Positions 34,158 to 43,186 of a DNA stretch of 64,000 nt are shown in pieces. The stretch is taken from positions 1 through 64,000 of the forward strand of contig DATIWX010000135.1 in assembly GCA_035519135.1 (NCBI GenBank), written 5' to 3'. The notes beneath the pieces were generated by a model. It was not told where the DNA came from and did no database searches. It was given only the letters and a program-made list of their open reading frames with translations. The DNA is from VBDM01 sp035519135. GTDB taxonomy: Bacteria; Pseudomonadota; Gammaproteobacteria; Burkholderiales; SG8-39. Each line of letters opens with the position of its first letter. Position 1 is the stretch's first letter. The position numbers and the translations under genes were made by a program.

Positions 34158-35945
34158 ATGGGCAGACCGGCTGGCGAGGTTTCAGCAACGAAGGCGGGGG
34201 CGGTCCACAACGCCGATATCGCGCGCGCTTTCGAGGAGATCGCCGACCGGCTCGAGATCGGCGACGCGAACCCGTTTCGCGTGCGGGCCTATCGCAACGC
34301 TGCCCGGGTGGTGGGCGAGCTGAAGCTCGATGTCGCGGCGAAGATCCGCGGTGGCGAGGCGCTGCCCAAGCTTCCGGGAATCGGCGAGGACCTGGCGGGC
34401 AAGCTCGGCGAGCTCGCGACGACCGGCCGTTGCGAGATGCTCGAGCGCCTGCGCAGGAAAATGCCGCCCGCGATCACCGAGCTGCTGCGCGTCCCGGGGC
34501 TGGGACCGAAGCGCGTCAGGGCGCTTTACCGCGAGCTCGGCGTGCAGACCCTGGAGCAGCTCCAGCGCGCGGCGCGCGACGGCCGGATCCGCGAGCTCCC
34601 GGGCTTCGGCGAGAAGTCCGAGCTGAACCTGCTGGAGTCGGTCGAGGCGCGGCTTTCGAAGGCGCGGCGCTTCAAGCTGGCCGTCGCGGCGCAGTACGCC
34701 GAGGCGCTCGCCGCGTACCTGCGCGAGTCCGCCGGTGTCGGCAAGGTCGTCGTGGCGGGCAGCCTGCGCCGCATGCGCGAGACGGTCGGCGACATCGACA
34801 TTCTCGCGACGGCCGACGCCTTCAGCGATGTCATGGAGCGCTTCGTGCGCTACGGCGAGGTGAAGGACGTGCTGTCCCACGGCGAGACGCGATCGAGCGT
34901 GCTGCTCGCCTCGGGCATCCAGGCCGACCTGCGCGTCGTTCCGCGGGAGAGCTACGGCGCCGCGCTGCACTACCTGACCGGCTCGAAGGCACACAACATC
35001 GCCGTCAGGCAGCTCGCCCAGGCGCGCGGCATGAAGCTCAACGAGTACGGCGTCTTCCGGAGCGCGAAGCGCGTCGCCGGCGACACCGAGGAATCGGTGT
35101 TCGAAGCCGTGGGCCTGCCCTACATCGAGCCCGAGCTGCGCGAGGAGCACGGCGAGATCGAGGCGGCGCGCTCAGGGCGCCTGCCCAAGCTGGTCGAGCT
35201 CGGCGACCTCCGGGGCGACCTGCACGCCCACAGCAAGTGGAGCGACGGCCGGAACACGATCCGCGAGATGGCGCTCGCCGCGCGGGAGCACGGGCTTGCG
35301 TATCTCGCCATCACCGATCATTCGCGGCGGCTCGCCATGGCGCACGGGCTCGACCCGGAACGTCTGCGGCGGCAATGGAGCGAGATCGAGGCGACCGAGG
35401 TTCCGGGCATCACGCTGCTGAAGGGCATCGAGGTCGACGTGCTGGAGGACGGGACGCTCGATCTGCCCGACTCCGTGCTCGGCGGGCTGGACATCGTGAT
35501 CGCGGCCGTGCACAGCAAGTTCAATCTCTCGCGCGAGCGCCAGACCGAGCGCATCCTGCGCGCCCTCGACCATCCGCTCGTCGCCCTGCTCGCGCACCCG
35601 CTGGGCCGGCTGATCGACGCGCGCGAGCCCTACGACGTGGACATGCTAAGGATCGTGCGCAAGGCCGCCGCACGCGGGCGCCACCTCGAATTGAACGCGC
35701 ATCCGGAGCGCCTGGATCTCCTCGATACGCACTGCCGCATGGCGAAGGACGAGGGCGTGCTGGTCAGCATCAATTCCGACGCGCACAGCGCGCTCGAGTT
35801 CGACAACCTGAAATACGGCATCGGTCAGGCAAGGCGGGGATGGCTGGAGAGGAAGGACGTGCTCAACGCGCTTTCGCTTGCCGAGCTGCGCCGGCTGCTG
35901 CCGGTCGCGCAGTCCGGCGGGCAGCGCGAGAAAGGGCCTGCCTGA
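34158..35945 (+). CDS. polX: family X DNA polymerase with PHP domain
   Basis: The 595-residue protein has helix-hairpin-helix motifs (LPGIGEDLAGKLG, VPGLGPKRVRALY, LPGFGEKSELNLL), the polymerase palm with GDIDIL (D212, D214), and a C-terminal PHP phosphoesterase domain with DLHAHSKWSDG (D354, H356, H358), TDHS, and HPLGR. Bacterial PolX fills short gaps in base-excision repair and has a 3'-5' exonuclease in the PHP domain. TTGGAGG lies seven bases before the ATG at 34158, deciding the start. The stop overlaps the archease start as CTGA. Confidence 0.94.
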   Translation: MGRPAGEVSATKAGAVHNADIARAFEEIADRLEIGDANPFRVRAYRNAARVVGELKLDVAAKIRGGEALPKLPGIGEDLAGKLGELATTGRCEMLERLRRKMPPAITELLRVPGLGPKRVRALYRELGVQTLEQLQRAARDGRIRELPGFGEKSELNLLESVEARLSKARRFKLAVAAQYAEALAAYLRESAGVGKVVVAGSLRRMRETVGDIDILATADAFSDVMERFVRYGEVKDVLSHGETRSSVLLASGIQADLRVVPRESYGAALHYLTGSKAHNIAVRQLAQARGMKLNEYGVFRSAKRVAGDTEESVFEAVGLPYIEPELREEHGEIEAARSGRLPKLVELGDLRGDLHAHSKWSDGRNTIREMALAAREHGLAYLAITDHSRRLAMAHGLDPERLRRQWSEIEATEVPGITLLKGIEVDVLEDGTLDLPDSVLGGLDIVIAAVHSKFNLSRERQTERILRALDHPLVALLAHPLGRLIDAREPYDVDMLRIVRKAAARGRHLELNAHPERLDLLDTHCRMAKDEGVLVSINSDAHSALEFDNLKYGIGQARRGWLERKDVLNALSLAELRRLLPVAQSGGQREKGPA

Positions 35946-36358
35946 AAAGCTTTTCCTATTTCGAGCACGACGCCGATATCGGTATCATCGGCAGGGGCGC
36001 GACGCTGGAGAGGGCGTTCGAGTCCGCCGCCGAAGCGATGTTCGCCGTCATGGCCGATCCGCAATCGCTGCTGCGGGAATCGCAGGAGGTGTCGGTGTCC
36101 TTCACCGAGGACGATGTCGAGCTGGCGCTGGTCCAGTGGCTCAACGCCCTGCTCGGCGCGGCGAGGGAGCGGGGCGCGGTGTTCCGCCGCTTCGCGCTCG
36201 CGCGCGAAGGCCCGCGCTGGAGCGGCCGCGCCTGGGGCGAGCCCTGGCGCGAGAGTTCGGAGCGGGGCACGGAAGTGAAGGGCGCGACGCTCACCATGCT
36301 CTCAGTGAGGCAGGCGGACGGAGCGGGCTGGGAAGCCCGCTGCGTGATCGACGTCTAG
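35942..36358 (+). CDS. archease, RtcB cofactor protein
   Basis: The 138-residue protein reads (M)KSFSYFEHDADIGIIGRG and ends with WEARCVIDV, the fold and conserved Asp/His region of archease, which promotes guanylylation and turnover of RtcB RNA ligase. The upstream in-frame codons contain no ATG, GTG or TTG before the conserved start, so translation apparently begins at CTG 35942, which overlaps the polX stop as CTGA and has AAAGGG five bases before it. The next gene is rtcB, which makes the function firm. Confidence 0.9.
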   Translation: MKSFSYFEHDADIGIIGRGATLERAFESAAEAMFAVMADPQSLLRESQEVSVSFTEDDVELALVQWLNALLGAARERGAVFRRFALAREGPRWSGRAWGEPWRESSERGTEVKGATLTMLSVRQADGAGWEARCVIDV

Positions 36359-36367
36359 GGGAAGCGA

Positions 36368-37801
36368 ATGGATCTCGAGCGACTGGAGCAGACCGGCCCC
36401 TGGGCCTGGCGCGTGAAGCGCGACCCGGGCGCCGAGCGCGCCGAGGCGGTTCTCTACGGCGACGCCGAGCTGCTGCGCACCATGGACGACAAGGTGCTCG
36501 AGCAGATCACCAACGTCGCCCGCCTTCCCGGCCTCGTCGGCCCGGCGCTCGCCATGCCCGACGCTCACTGGGGCTACGGCTTTCCGATCGGCGGCGTGGC
36601 GGCGTTCGATCCCGAGCGAGGCGGCATCATCTCCGCGGGCGGCGTGGGCTTCGACATCTCCTGCGGCATACGCTGCCTGCGAACGAGCCTCGCGGCGGAG
36701 GAAGTCGCGCCGCTGGCGTCTAGGCTCGCCGACAGCCTGTATCGCGACATTCCCGCCGGGGTCGGAGTCGAAGGCAGCCTGCAGCTCTCGATCGGAGAGC
36801 TGGATTCCGTCCTCAAGGACGGCGCACGCTGGGCGGTGCGCCACGGCTACGGCGAGGAAGCGGAGCTCGAATACGTGGAGGAGCGCGGCCGCGTCGAGGG
36901 CGCGAAGCCGCAGAACGTTTCGCAGCTGGCGAAGAAGCGCCAGCGCGGGGAGATGGGCACGCTCGGCTCGGGCAACCACTACCTCGAGGTGCAGGTCGTC
37001 GAGCGCATCCACGACGCGGCGGCGGCGGAAGCCTACGGGCTCCGCACCGGGCAGGTCGTCGTTTCGATCCACTGCGGATCGCGCGGCCTCGGTCACCAGA
37101 TCGGCACCGATTTCCTCGTCAGCCTCGCCAAGGCGGCCGGCCGGCTCGGGATCGCGCTCCCGGACCGCGAGCTCGCCTGCGCGCCGGTCCGCTCGCCCGA
37201 GGGCGAGCAGTACATCGGCGCCATGAACGCGGCGATCAACTGCGCGCTTGCGAACCGCCAGATCCTCGCGCATCTCGCGCGGCGGACTCTCGCGCATTTC
37301 TTCCCGGACGTGCGCGTCGAAACGCTGTTCGACGTCTCGCACAACACCTGCAAGCCGGAGCGCCACGAGGCGAACGGCAGGGAGCGCCTGCTGTGGGTGC
37401 ACCGCAAGGGCGCGACGCGGGCGTTCGCGCCGGGCCATCCCGACATCCCGAAGCGCTACCGCGAGGCCGGCCAGCCGGTGATCATCGGCGGCAGCATGGG
37501 CACCGGCTCGTACGTGCTCGCCGGCGTGGGCTCGAGCGAGGCGCGCGCCTGGAGCTCTGCGAGCCACGGCGCGGGACGCGCCATGAGCCGGCACCAGGCG
37601 CTCAGGCAATGGCAGGGCCGGCAGCTGGTCGATTCGCTGCGCGAGCGCGGTATCCTGATCCGCACGCGCTCGATGCGCGGCGTCGCCGAGGAAGCCCCGG
37701 GCGCCTACAAGGACGTGGACCGCGTCGCCGAGGCGACCGAAGGCGCGGGGCTCGCGCGCCGCGTCGCCTTCCTGCGGCCGGTGGTCTGCGTGAAAGGCTG
37801 A
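36368..37801 (+). CDS. rtcB: RNA-splicing ligase RtcB
   Basis: The 477-residue protein joins RNA 2',3'-cyclic phosphate (or 3'-phosphate) to 5'-OH ends with GTP and Mn(II). It has MPDAHWGYGFPIGGVA, GGVGFDISCGIRC (metal ligands D96 and C99), LGSGNHYLEVQ, HCGSRGLGHQIGTDF, and the guanylylated His in SHGAGRAMSR (H400). Length is normal for the family. It is part of the polX-archease-rtcB run, ten bases after the archease stop. In proteobacteria RtcB repairs tRNA or rRNA broken by stress. Confidence 0.96.
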   Translation: MDLERLEQTGPWAWRVKRDPGAERAEAVLYGDAELLRTMDDKVLEQITNVARLPGLVGPALAMPDAHWGYGFPIGGVAAFDPERGGIISAGGVGFDISCGIRCLRTSLAAEEVAPLASRLADSLYRDIPAGVGVEGSLQLSIGELDSVLKDGARWAVRHGYGEEAELEYVEERGRVEGAKPQNVSQLAKKRQRGEMGTLGSGNHYLEVQVVERIHDAAAAEAYGLRTGQVVVSIHCGSRGLGHQIGTDFLVSLAKAAGRLGIALPDRELACAPVRSPEGEQYIGAMNAAINCALANRQILAHLARRTLAHFFPDVRVETLFDVSHNTCKPERHEANGRERLLWVHRKGATRAFAPGHPDIPKRYREAGQPVIIGGSMGTGSYVLAGVGSSEARAWSSASHGAGRAMSRHQALRQWQGRQLVDSLRERGILIRTRSMRGVAEEAPGAYKDVDRVAEATEGAGLARRVAFLRPVVCVKG

Positions 37802-37845
37802 GGCGGCTGGAACCCCGGAACCGATTTCGAAACAGGAGAAGACAC

Positions 37846-38685
37846 ATGGACTACAAGACGATTCTCGTTCACCTCGACGCCGGCGCGCGCAGCACGGAGC
37901 GCCTTGAGCTCGCGCTGGCGCTCGCCGACCGCTACGACGCGCATCTGGTCGGCCTGTTCGCGCTGAGCGCGATGAGGACGCCCTCGTATGTCCGCGCCGA
38001 TACCGTCGCCCTGCTGGTTGCCGCGCAGGAACGCCAGCGGGCCGAGGCGGCCGCCGCGGCCGAGGCGAAATTCCGCGCCGCCGCGGCGAGGTACGGCAGC
38101 GTGAAGGCGGAGTGGCGCGTCTCTCATGGGGATGCGCTGGGCGCGGTACAGCTGAGCGCGCGCTATTCCGATCTGGTGATCATCGGCCAGCGGGACCGCG
38201 ATGCCGAGCGCGAAACCGGCATCGCCCCGGAATTCGTCGACGAGCTGGTCGTGTCATGCGGCCGTCCCGTACTGGTCGTTCCCTACGCCGGCCACTATCC
38301 CGATGCCGGCAAGAGAGTGCTGGTCGCCTGGAACGCGTCCGCCGAAGCGTCGCGGGCCATGTCGGACGCCTTGCCGCTGCTCGCGCGCGCCGAGCGCGTC
38401 AATGTTGTCGTGTTCCACGCCGGGAGCCCCGGCGACCACGGCGAGGAACCGGGCGCGGACGCCGCCCTGTACCTCGCGCGCCACGGCGTGAAGGCCGCGG
38501 TGTCGCGCTACGGCAGTCCGGGGCTGGATATCGGGTCGCAGATCCTCTCCCGCGCCGCCGACCTGACGGTCGATCTCATCGTGATGGGCGCCTACGGGCA
38601 CTCCAGGATCCGCGAGCTCGTGCTCGGGGGCGCGACGCGGTCGCTGCTCGAGTCCATGACCGCGCCGGTCCTGATGTCGCGCTGA
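37846..38685 (+). CDS. tandem-domain universal stress protein
   Basis: The 279-residue product contains two Usp domains (about 1-145 and 155-279). The second keeps the ATP-binding GAYGHSRIRELVLGGATRSLL signature; the first is degenerate there (GQRDRDAERE), which is the usual pattern in UspE/tandem types. AGGAGA precedes the ATG. It follows rtcB after 44 bases in the same direction and probably extends the same FNR-dependent operon. Confidence 0.92.
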   Translation: MDYKTILVHLDAGARSTERLELALALADRYDAHLVGLFALSAMRTPSYVRADTVALLVAAQERQRAEAAAAAEAKFRAAAARYGSVKAEWRVSHGDALGAVQLSARYSDLVIIGQRDRDAERETGIAPEFVDELVVSCGRPVLVVPYAGHYPDAGKRVLVAWNASAEASRAMSDALPLLARAERVNVVVFHAGSPGDHGEEPGADAALYLARHGVKAAVSRYGSPGLDIGSQILSRAADLTVDLIVMGAYGHSRIRELVLGGATRSLLESMTAPVLMSR

Positions 38686-38719
38686 ACCGGTTGGTGCGGC
38701 CCCGGCGACAAGCCCGCTA

Positions 38720-38733
38720 TTGATCCAGGTCAA
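38720..38733. promoter_or_regulatory. FNR/ANR-type operator
   Basis: TTGAT-CCAG-GTCAA has one mismatch to the FNR consensus. Its centre is about 72 bases before the ATG of the iron-sulfur subunit of the molybdenum hydroxylase at 38798, and it likely drives the six-gene run to 44223. Confidence 0.75.
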
Positions 38734-38797
38734 GGTGCGCCGCGGGCGTGGGCATAGCGTTGAAGGATCGCGGCGGAATCGGACATCGGGAAGCGTC

Positions 38798-39391
38798 ATG
38801 GCGGACGGAGTCACTCGCCGGGAATTTCTGAAGGGCACGGGCGCAGTCATCACCGGCGTCGCCATGCTCGACCAGAGCGCGGCTGCCGAGCGCGGTCCGG
38901 GAGCGGCGGCCGCGGACTCCGGCCAGGTCGAGATTCTTCTTCACGTGAACGGCGCAAGGCGGAGCGTGAGCGTCGAGCCGCAGATGACTCTCGCGGAAGT
39001 CCTGCGCGGGCCGCTCGATCTGACCGGCACGAAAATCGGCTGCGACCGCGGCGCCTGCTCCGCCTGCACGGTGTGGCTCGATCGCGAGCCGGTTCTCTCC
39101 TGCATGACGCTCGCGCTCGACGTCGGCGAGCGCGAGGTCGTGACCATCGAGGGCCTCGCGGGCGGCGGGCGCCTTCACCCGGTACAGTCCGCGTTCATCG
39201 CCCAAGACGCGGTTCAGTGCGGCTTCTGCACGCCGGGAATGGTGATGAGCTGCGCTGCACTCCTGGAGAGGAATCCCGATCCCAGCCGTGAAGACGTCAA
39301 GGCGGCGATCGCAGGGCATCTTTGCCGCTGCGGCACGACGCCGCACGTGCTCGATGCGGTGCTCGAAGCGGCAAAGGCGGCGAAGGGTTGA
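38798..39391 (+). CDS. Tat-exported 2Fe-2S subunit of a molybdenum hydroxylase (PaoA-like)
   Basis: The 197-residue protein has a twin-arginine signal (TRREFLKGTGAVITG), then a plant-type 2Fe-2S domain (C82, C87, C90, C102) and a helical domain with the second cluster (C141, C144, C176, C178). This matches the small subunit of xanthine-oxidase-family enzymes, and the Tat signal places the assembled enzyme in the periplasm, as in E. coli PaoABC. Probable substrates are aldehydes or N-heterocycles. The molybdenum subunit gene starts two bases after it. Confidence 0.93.
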   Translation: MADGVTRREFLKGTGAVITGVAMLDQSAAAERGPGAAAADSGQVEILLHVNGARRSVSVEPQMTLAEVLRGPLDLTGTKIGCDRGACSACTVWLDREPVLSCMTLALDVGEREVVTIEGLAGGGRLHPVQSAFIAQDAVQCGFCTPGMVMSCAALLERNPDPSREDVKAAIAGHLCRCGTTPHVLDAVLEAAKAAKG

Positions 39392-39393
39392 AA

Positions 39394-41772
39394 ATGGCGG
39401 ACGACGGCACCCGCACGCAGAAGCACAAGGTCGGGATGGTTCCCGGGACGCTCGGCGAAATCGAGCGCCGGGTGAGCGCGGACGAAGCGCCGCCGCTCGC
39501 CCCCAACGCGCAGCTCGCCTGGATTGGAAAATCCGTGCATCGCATCAATGGACGCGCGAAGGTGACGGGCGCCGCGCGCTTCACCGTCGACGTGAAGCTG
39601 CCGGGCATGCTCCACGGGCGGCTGCTGCGCTCGCCGCATCCGCATGCGCGTCTTGCCTCGCTCGACTTGAGCGCCGCGGGAAGGCATCCCGGCGTGCGCG
39701 CCGTGCTGCCGGTCAATGAAACCGCGGGCCGCGCCGTCGAAGCGGCGGACGAGAAGGCGTCCGGAAGCGCCGCGCGGCGCGTGCTGTACGTAGGCGATGT
39801 CGTTGCGGGCGTCGCGGCCGCCACGCCGGCCGCCGCCGAGGCGGCGCTGCGCCTCATCAAGGCGGAGTACCGGCCGCTTCCGTTCGTCGTCGATCTCGAA
39901 AGCGCGCGCAGAAGCGGCGCACCGGTCGTGTTCGAGCGTCCCGTGCACGGCGAGGGCTACGCGGGCGCCATCGCGGGCGGTGCGCCGATCGAACAGCGCG
40001 GCAACGTGCGCGGACCGAACACGGCCGGCTCTCGCGGCGACGCGAACGCCGGATTCGCGCAAGCCGACGTCACCGTCGCAGGCGAATACCGCACGCAGGT
40101 GCAGACGCACTGCTGCATGGAGACTCACGCGGTCGTCGCCGACTGGCGCTCGGACGGGCTTACGGTATACGCGTCCACGCAGTACACGGCGGGCGTGCGC
40201 GCCGAGCTCGCGCAGATCTTCGGGCTCCCGTTGAGCCGCGTGCGCGTCGTGGTCGACGCGATGGGCGGGGGATTCGGCTCGAAGTCGAGTGCCGGAAACT
40301 ACATGCGCGCCGCGGTGATGCTCTCGCGGCAGGCGGGCGCGCCCGTGCGCATCGCCCTCGACAGGAGCGAAGAGCACCTGGACAGCGGCAATCGTCCGGC
40401 GACCGTCCAGAAGCTGCGCGTCGGGGCGAAGAAGGACGGCGCGCTCACGGCGATCGCGCTCGACACCTATGGCACGGCGGGCGTGGGCCTGGGCGCCGGT
40501 GTCGGATTCTTCGCGCAGGGCCTGTATGCCTGCGAGAACTTCTCGATCTCGCAGTCCGACGTTTTCATCAACGCCGGCCCCGGATGCGCGATGCGCGCGC
40601 CGGGCAACGTTCCCGGCGCTTTCGCGCTCGAGCAGGCGATCGACGAGCTGGCCGAGAAGCTCGGTGTCGATCCGCTCGCGCTGCGGGACAGGATCGATCC
40701 CAGTCCCGTGCACCGGGAGGAACGGCGCCTCGGCGCGGCGCGTTTCGGCTGGAGTGCCCGGCACGCGCCCGGCGCCGATACGGGACCCGTCAAGCGCGGC
40801 GTCGGCGTGGCGCAATCCTACTGGAGCGCGAACATCAATACACACGCCGCGTGCGAGGTGTGCATCCTGCGCGACGGCTCGGTGGAGCTGTTCTCCGGCG
40901 TGCAGGACATCGGCAGCGGCATCGGCACCGTGCTCGCGCAGGTCGTCGCCGAGGAGCTGGGCTTGCGGCCGGAGGACGTCGCGATTCACATCGGCGACAC
41001 GAACTTTCCGGCCGGACCGCCCTCGTACGGCAGCCTGACGACCGCCTCGATCACGCCGCCCGCGCGCAATGCAGCGCACCGCGCGCTGCGCGAGCTGATG
41101 CGGACCGCGGCGCCGGCGCTCGGCGCGGCGCCTGAAAGCCTGGTCGCACGCGGCGGACGCATCACGACCGCGGACGGCGCGCGCAGCCTGAGCTTCCGCG
41201 AGGCGGCTTCGCGGCTTCCCGCCGAGCGCATCAGCGCGGTCGCGAGCCGCTCGGACGACTACGGCGGCTTCGCGCGCAAGTTCGGCGAGATGGCCCAGGC
41301 CAGGGAACCCCTGGGCGGCGTGCAGTTCGCGGAAGTGGCGGTGGACGTCGAGACCGGCATCGTGCGCGTGGAGCGCGTGGTCGCCGCGCAGGACTGCGGC
41401 CGACCGATGAACCCGAAGCAGACCGAGAGCCAGGTGCACGGCGGCATCCTCATGGGTGTCTCCTACGCGCTCTACGAGAACCGCGTGATCGACCGGAACA
41501 CCGGACACGTGCTCAACGCCGACCTGGAGCACTACAAGATCGCGCGCTCGCGCGAGACGCCGGCGATCGATGTGATCCTGCTCGAGAACTATCAGGGTAT
41601 GAGCGCGACCGACGCCTACGGAATCGCCGAGCCCGCGAACATCGCCACCGCGCCCGCGATCGCCAACGCCGTCTACAACGCGATCGGCGTGCGCGTGCGC
41701 CAGCTGCCGATGACCCCGGCGACGATCCTCGCCGCGCTCGGACGGATCCCGGCCGTCAGGGCAAGCGCATGA
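39394..41772 (+). CDS. molybdenum-binding catalytic subunit of an aldehyde/xanthine oxidoreductase
   Basis: The 792-residue subunit holds the molybdopterin cofactor and hydroxylates the substrate. It has VDAMGGGFGSKS near residue 290, CAMRAPGN, and near the end DAYGIAEPANIATAPAIANAVYNAIGVRVRQLP, in which the Glu of GIAEP corresponds to the catalytic base of the family. It lacks a signal of its own and would be carried out with the Tat-tagged subunit. Length is normal. The stop overlaps the FAD subunit start as ATGA. Confidence 0.92.
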   Translation: MADDGTRTQKHKVGMVPGTLGEIERRVSADEAPPLAPNAQLAWIGKSVHRINGRAKVTGAARFTVDVKLPGMLHGRLLRSPHPHARLASLDLSAAGRHPGVRAVLPVNETAGRAVEAADEKASGSAARRVLYVGDVVAGVAAATPAAAEAALRLIKAEYRPLPFVVDLESARRSGAPVVFERPVHGEGYAGAIAGGAPIEQRGNVRGPNTAGSRGDANAGFAQADVTVAGEYRTQVQTHCCMETHAVVADWRSDGLTVYASTQYTAGVRAELAQIFGLPLSRVRVVVDAMGGGFGSKSSAGNYMRAAVMLSRQAGAPVRIALDRSEEHLDSGNRPATVQKLRVGAKKDGALTAIALDTYGTAGVGLGAGVGFFAQGLYACENFSISQSDVFINAGPGCAMRAPGNVPGAFALEQAIDELAEKLGVDPLALRDRIDPSPVHREERRLGAARFGWSARHAPGADTGPVKRGVGVAQSYWSANINTHAACEVCILRDGSVELFSGVQDIGSGIGTVLAQVVAEELGLRPEDVAIHIGDTNFPAGPPSYGSLTTASITPPARNAAHRALRELMRTAAPALGAAPESLVARGGRITTADGARSLSFREAASRLPAERISAVASRSDDYGGFARKFGEMAQAREPLGGVQFAEVAVDVETGIVRVERVVAAQDCGRPMNPKQTESQVHGGILMGVSYALYENRVIDRNTGHVLNADLEHYKIARSRETPAIDVILLENYQGMSATDAYGIAEPANIATAPAIANAVYNAIGVRVRQLPMTPATILAALGRIPAVRASA

Positions 41773-42797
41773 AGCGCTTCCAATGGGCGCGCGCGCGCGG
41801 CGTCGCTGACGCGGCCGGCTCGGGGAACGCCACGGTCGCGGACGCGATGCAGTCCAAGAACGGCAGCCCGCGAACCGACGCCGTCGTCCTCAAGGCCGGC
41901 GGCGTCGACCTGCTCGATCTGATGAAGGAAGGACTGCTCACGCCGAGACGCGTGGTGAACCTGCGCGCCGTTCCCGAGCTCGGGCGCCTCGTCGAGGAGA
42001 GGGACGGAAGCATGCGCGTCGGCGCGACGGTCACGCTCGCGCAGCTCGCGGCGCATCCGGCGATCCGCGCACGCTATCGCGCCCTTGCCCAGGCCGCGGG
42101 GAACTCCGCGAGCCCGCAGCTCCGCAACATGGCCACGATCGGCGGGAATCTGCTGCAGCGGCCGCGCTGCTGGTATTTTCGCTCGGCCGCGCATCACTGT
42201 GCGCGAAAGGGCGGCCAGACCTGCTTCGCGTTCGCCGGCGAGAACGCCTATCACGCCATCTTCGGGCAGAACGGCTGCGCGATCGTGCATCCCTCGACTT
42301 CCGCGACCGCGCTGGTCGCGTTCGGTGCCGGAGTCGAATTGGCGGGTGCGAAGGGAAGGAAGCGCGTCGTCGCGCTGGAGAAGTTCTTCGTGCCGCCCGA
42401 GCGGGACATCGGGCGCGAGAACGATCTCAAGCCGGGCGAGATCCTGACGGCCGTGCTGCTGCCGCCGCCCGGTCACGGCGCGCGCTCGGCGCATCTGCGG
42501 CAGGGAGAACTGGATTCCTTCGACTGGCCCGTGGCCGACGTCGCGGTTGTCCTCGAAATGGAAAAAGACGGCGTGTGCCGACGCGCATCCGTGGTGCTCG
42601 GCGCCGCGGCGCCGGTTCCGCACCGGGCGAAGGCGGCCGAGGACGCGCTTGTCGGGAAGCGGATCGCCGACGATGTCGCTCGCCAAGCGGCGCACGCCGC
42701 GCTCGCGGGTGCGTCGCCGCTCAGCCAAAACGCCTACAAGCTGCCGATTTTCGAGGCACTGGTGCGGCGTGCCGTGCTCGGCGCGACCGGAGAATGA
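41769..42797 (+). CDS. FAD (and probable 4Fe-4S) subunit of the molybdenum hydroxylase
   Basis: This 342-residue protein is a CO-dehydrogenase-type flavoprotein with IGGNLLQRPRCWYFR and GCAIVHPSTSATALVAFGA (FAD contacts). The extra cysteines in PRCWYF, HCARKGG and QTCFAF match the insertion that binds a 4Fe-4S cluster in PaoB. It passes electrons from the molybdenum centre. In this operon the natural acceptor may be a cytochrome c, since a cytochrome gene follows after one base. Confidence 0.92.
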   Translation: MKRFQWARARGVADAAGSGNATVADAMQSKNGSPRTDAVVLKAGGVDLLDLMKEGLLTPRRVVNLRAVPELGRLVEERDGSMRVGATVTLAQLAAHPAIRARYRALAQAAGNSASPQLRNMATIGGNLLQRPRCWYFRSAAHHCARKGGQTCFAFAGENAYHAIFGQNGCAIVHPSTSATALVAFGAGVELAGAKGRKRVVALEKFFVPPERDIGRENDLKPGEILTAVLLPPPGHGARSAHLRQGELDSFDWPVADVAVVLEMEKDGVCRRASVVLGAAAPVPHRAKAAEDALVGKRIADDVARQAAHAALAGASPLSQNAYKLPIFEALVRRAVLGATGE

Positions 42798-42798
42798 A

Positions 42799-43176
42799 AT
42801 GAGCCGCCTCCAGCGGCTGGTGCGAGCGCTCCCTCTGGCGGTGGCGCTCGCCCCGGCCTTCGCCGCCGACGATCCGGCGGGCGCCGGCCGGAAGATCTTC
42901 GAGAGCCGCTGCGTGAGCTGCCATGAAAACGCGCCGCCGTCGACGGCGACGCTCGGCCCGAGCCTCGCCGGCATCGTCGGCAGGAAGGCGGGCACCGGGA
43001 CCACCGGCGTGCATTCCCGCGCGCTGGCGGAGTCGGGGATCGTATGGAACCGGAGCTCGCTGCGGAGCTATCTCTCCGATCCGGGACGCGCGGTCCCGGG
43101 AACGATCATGCCGCTGCGCGTGGAGAACACGAAGGAGCTCGAGGACCTGCTGAACTACCTGGAAACCCTGCGTTGA
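42799..43176 (+). CDS. periplasmic class I cytochrome c
   Basis: The 125-residue product has a signal peptide (1-22, ending AFAAD) and one haem site CVSCH (38-42) with LGPSLAGIVGRKAGT and a distal Met in GTIMPLRVENTKELEDLLNYL. It starts one base after the FAD subunit gene and is the likely electron acceptor of the molybdenum hydroxylase, linking it to cbb3 oxidase. The family resembles mitochondrial-like cytochromes c. Confidence 0.92.
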   Translation: MSRLQRLVRALPLAVALAPAFAADDPAGAGRKIFESRCVSCHENAPPSTATLGPSLAGIVGRKAGTGTTGVHSRALAESGIVWNRSSLRSYLSDPGRAVPGTIMPLRVENTKELEDLLNYLETLR

Positions 43177-43186
43177 GGAGCAAGAC

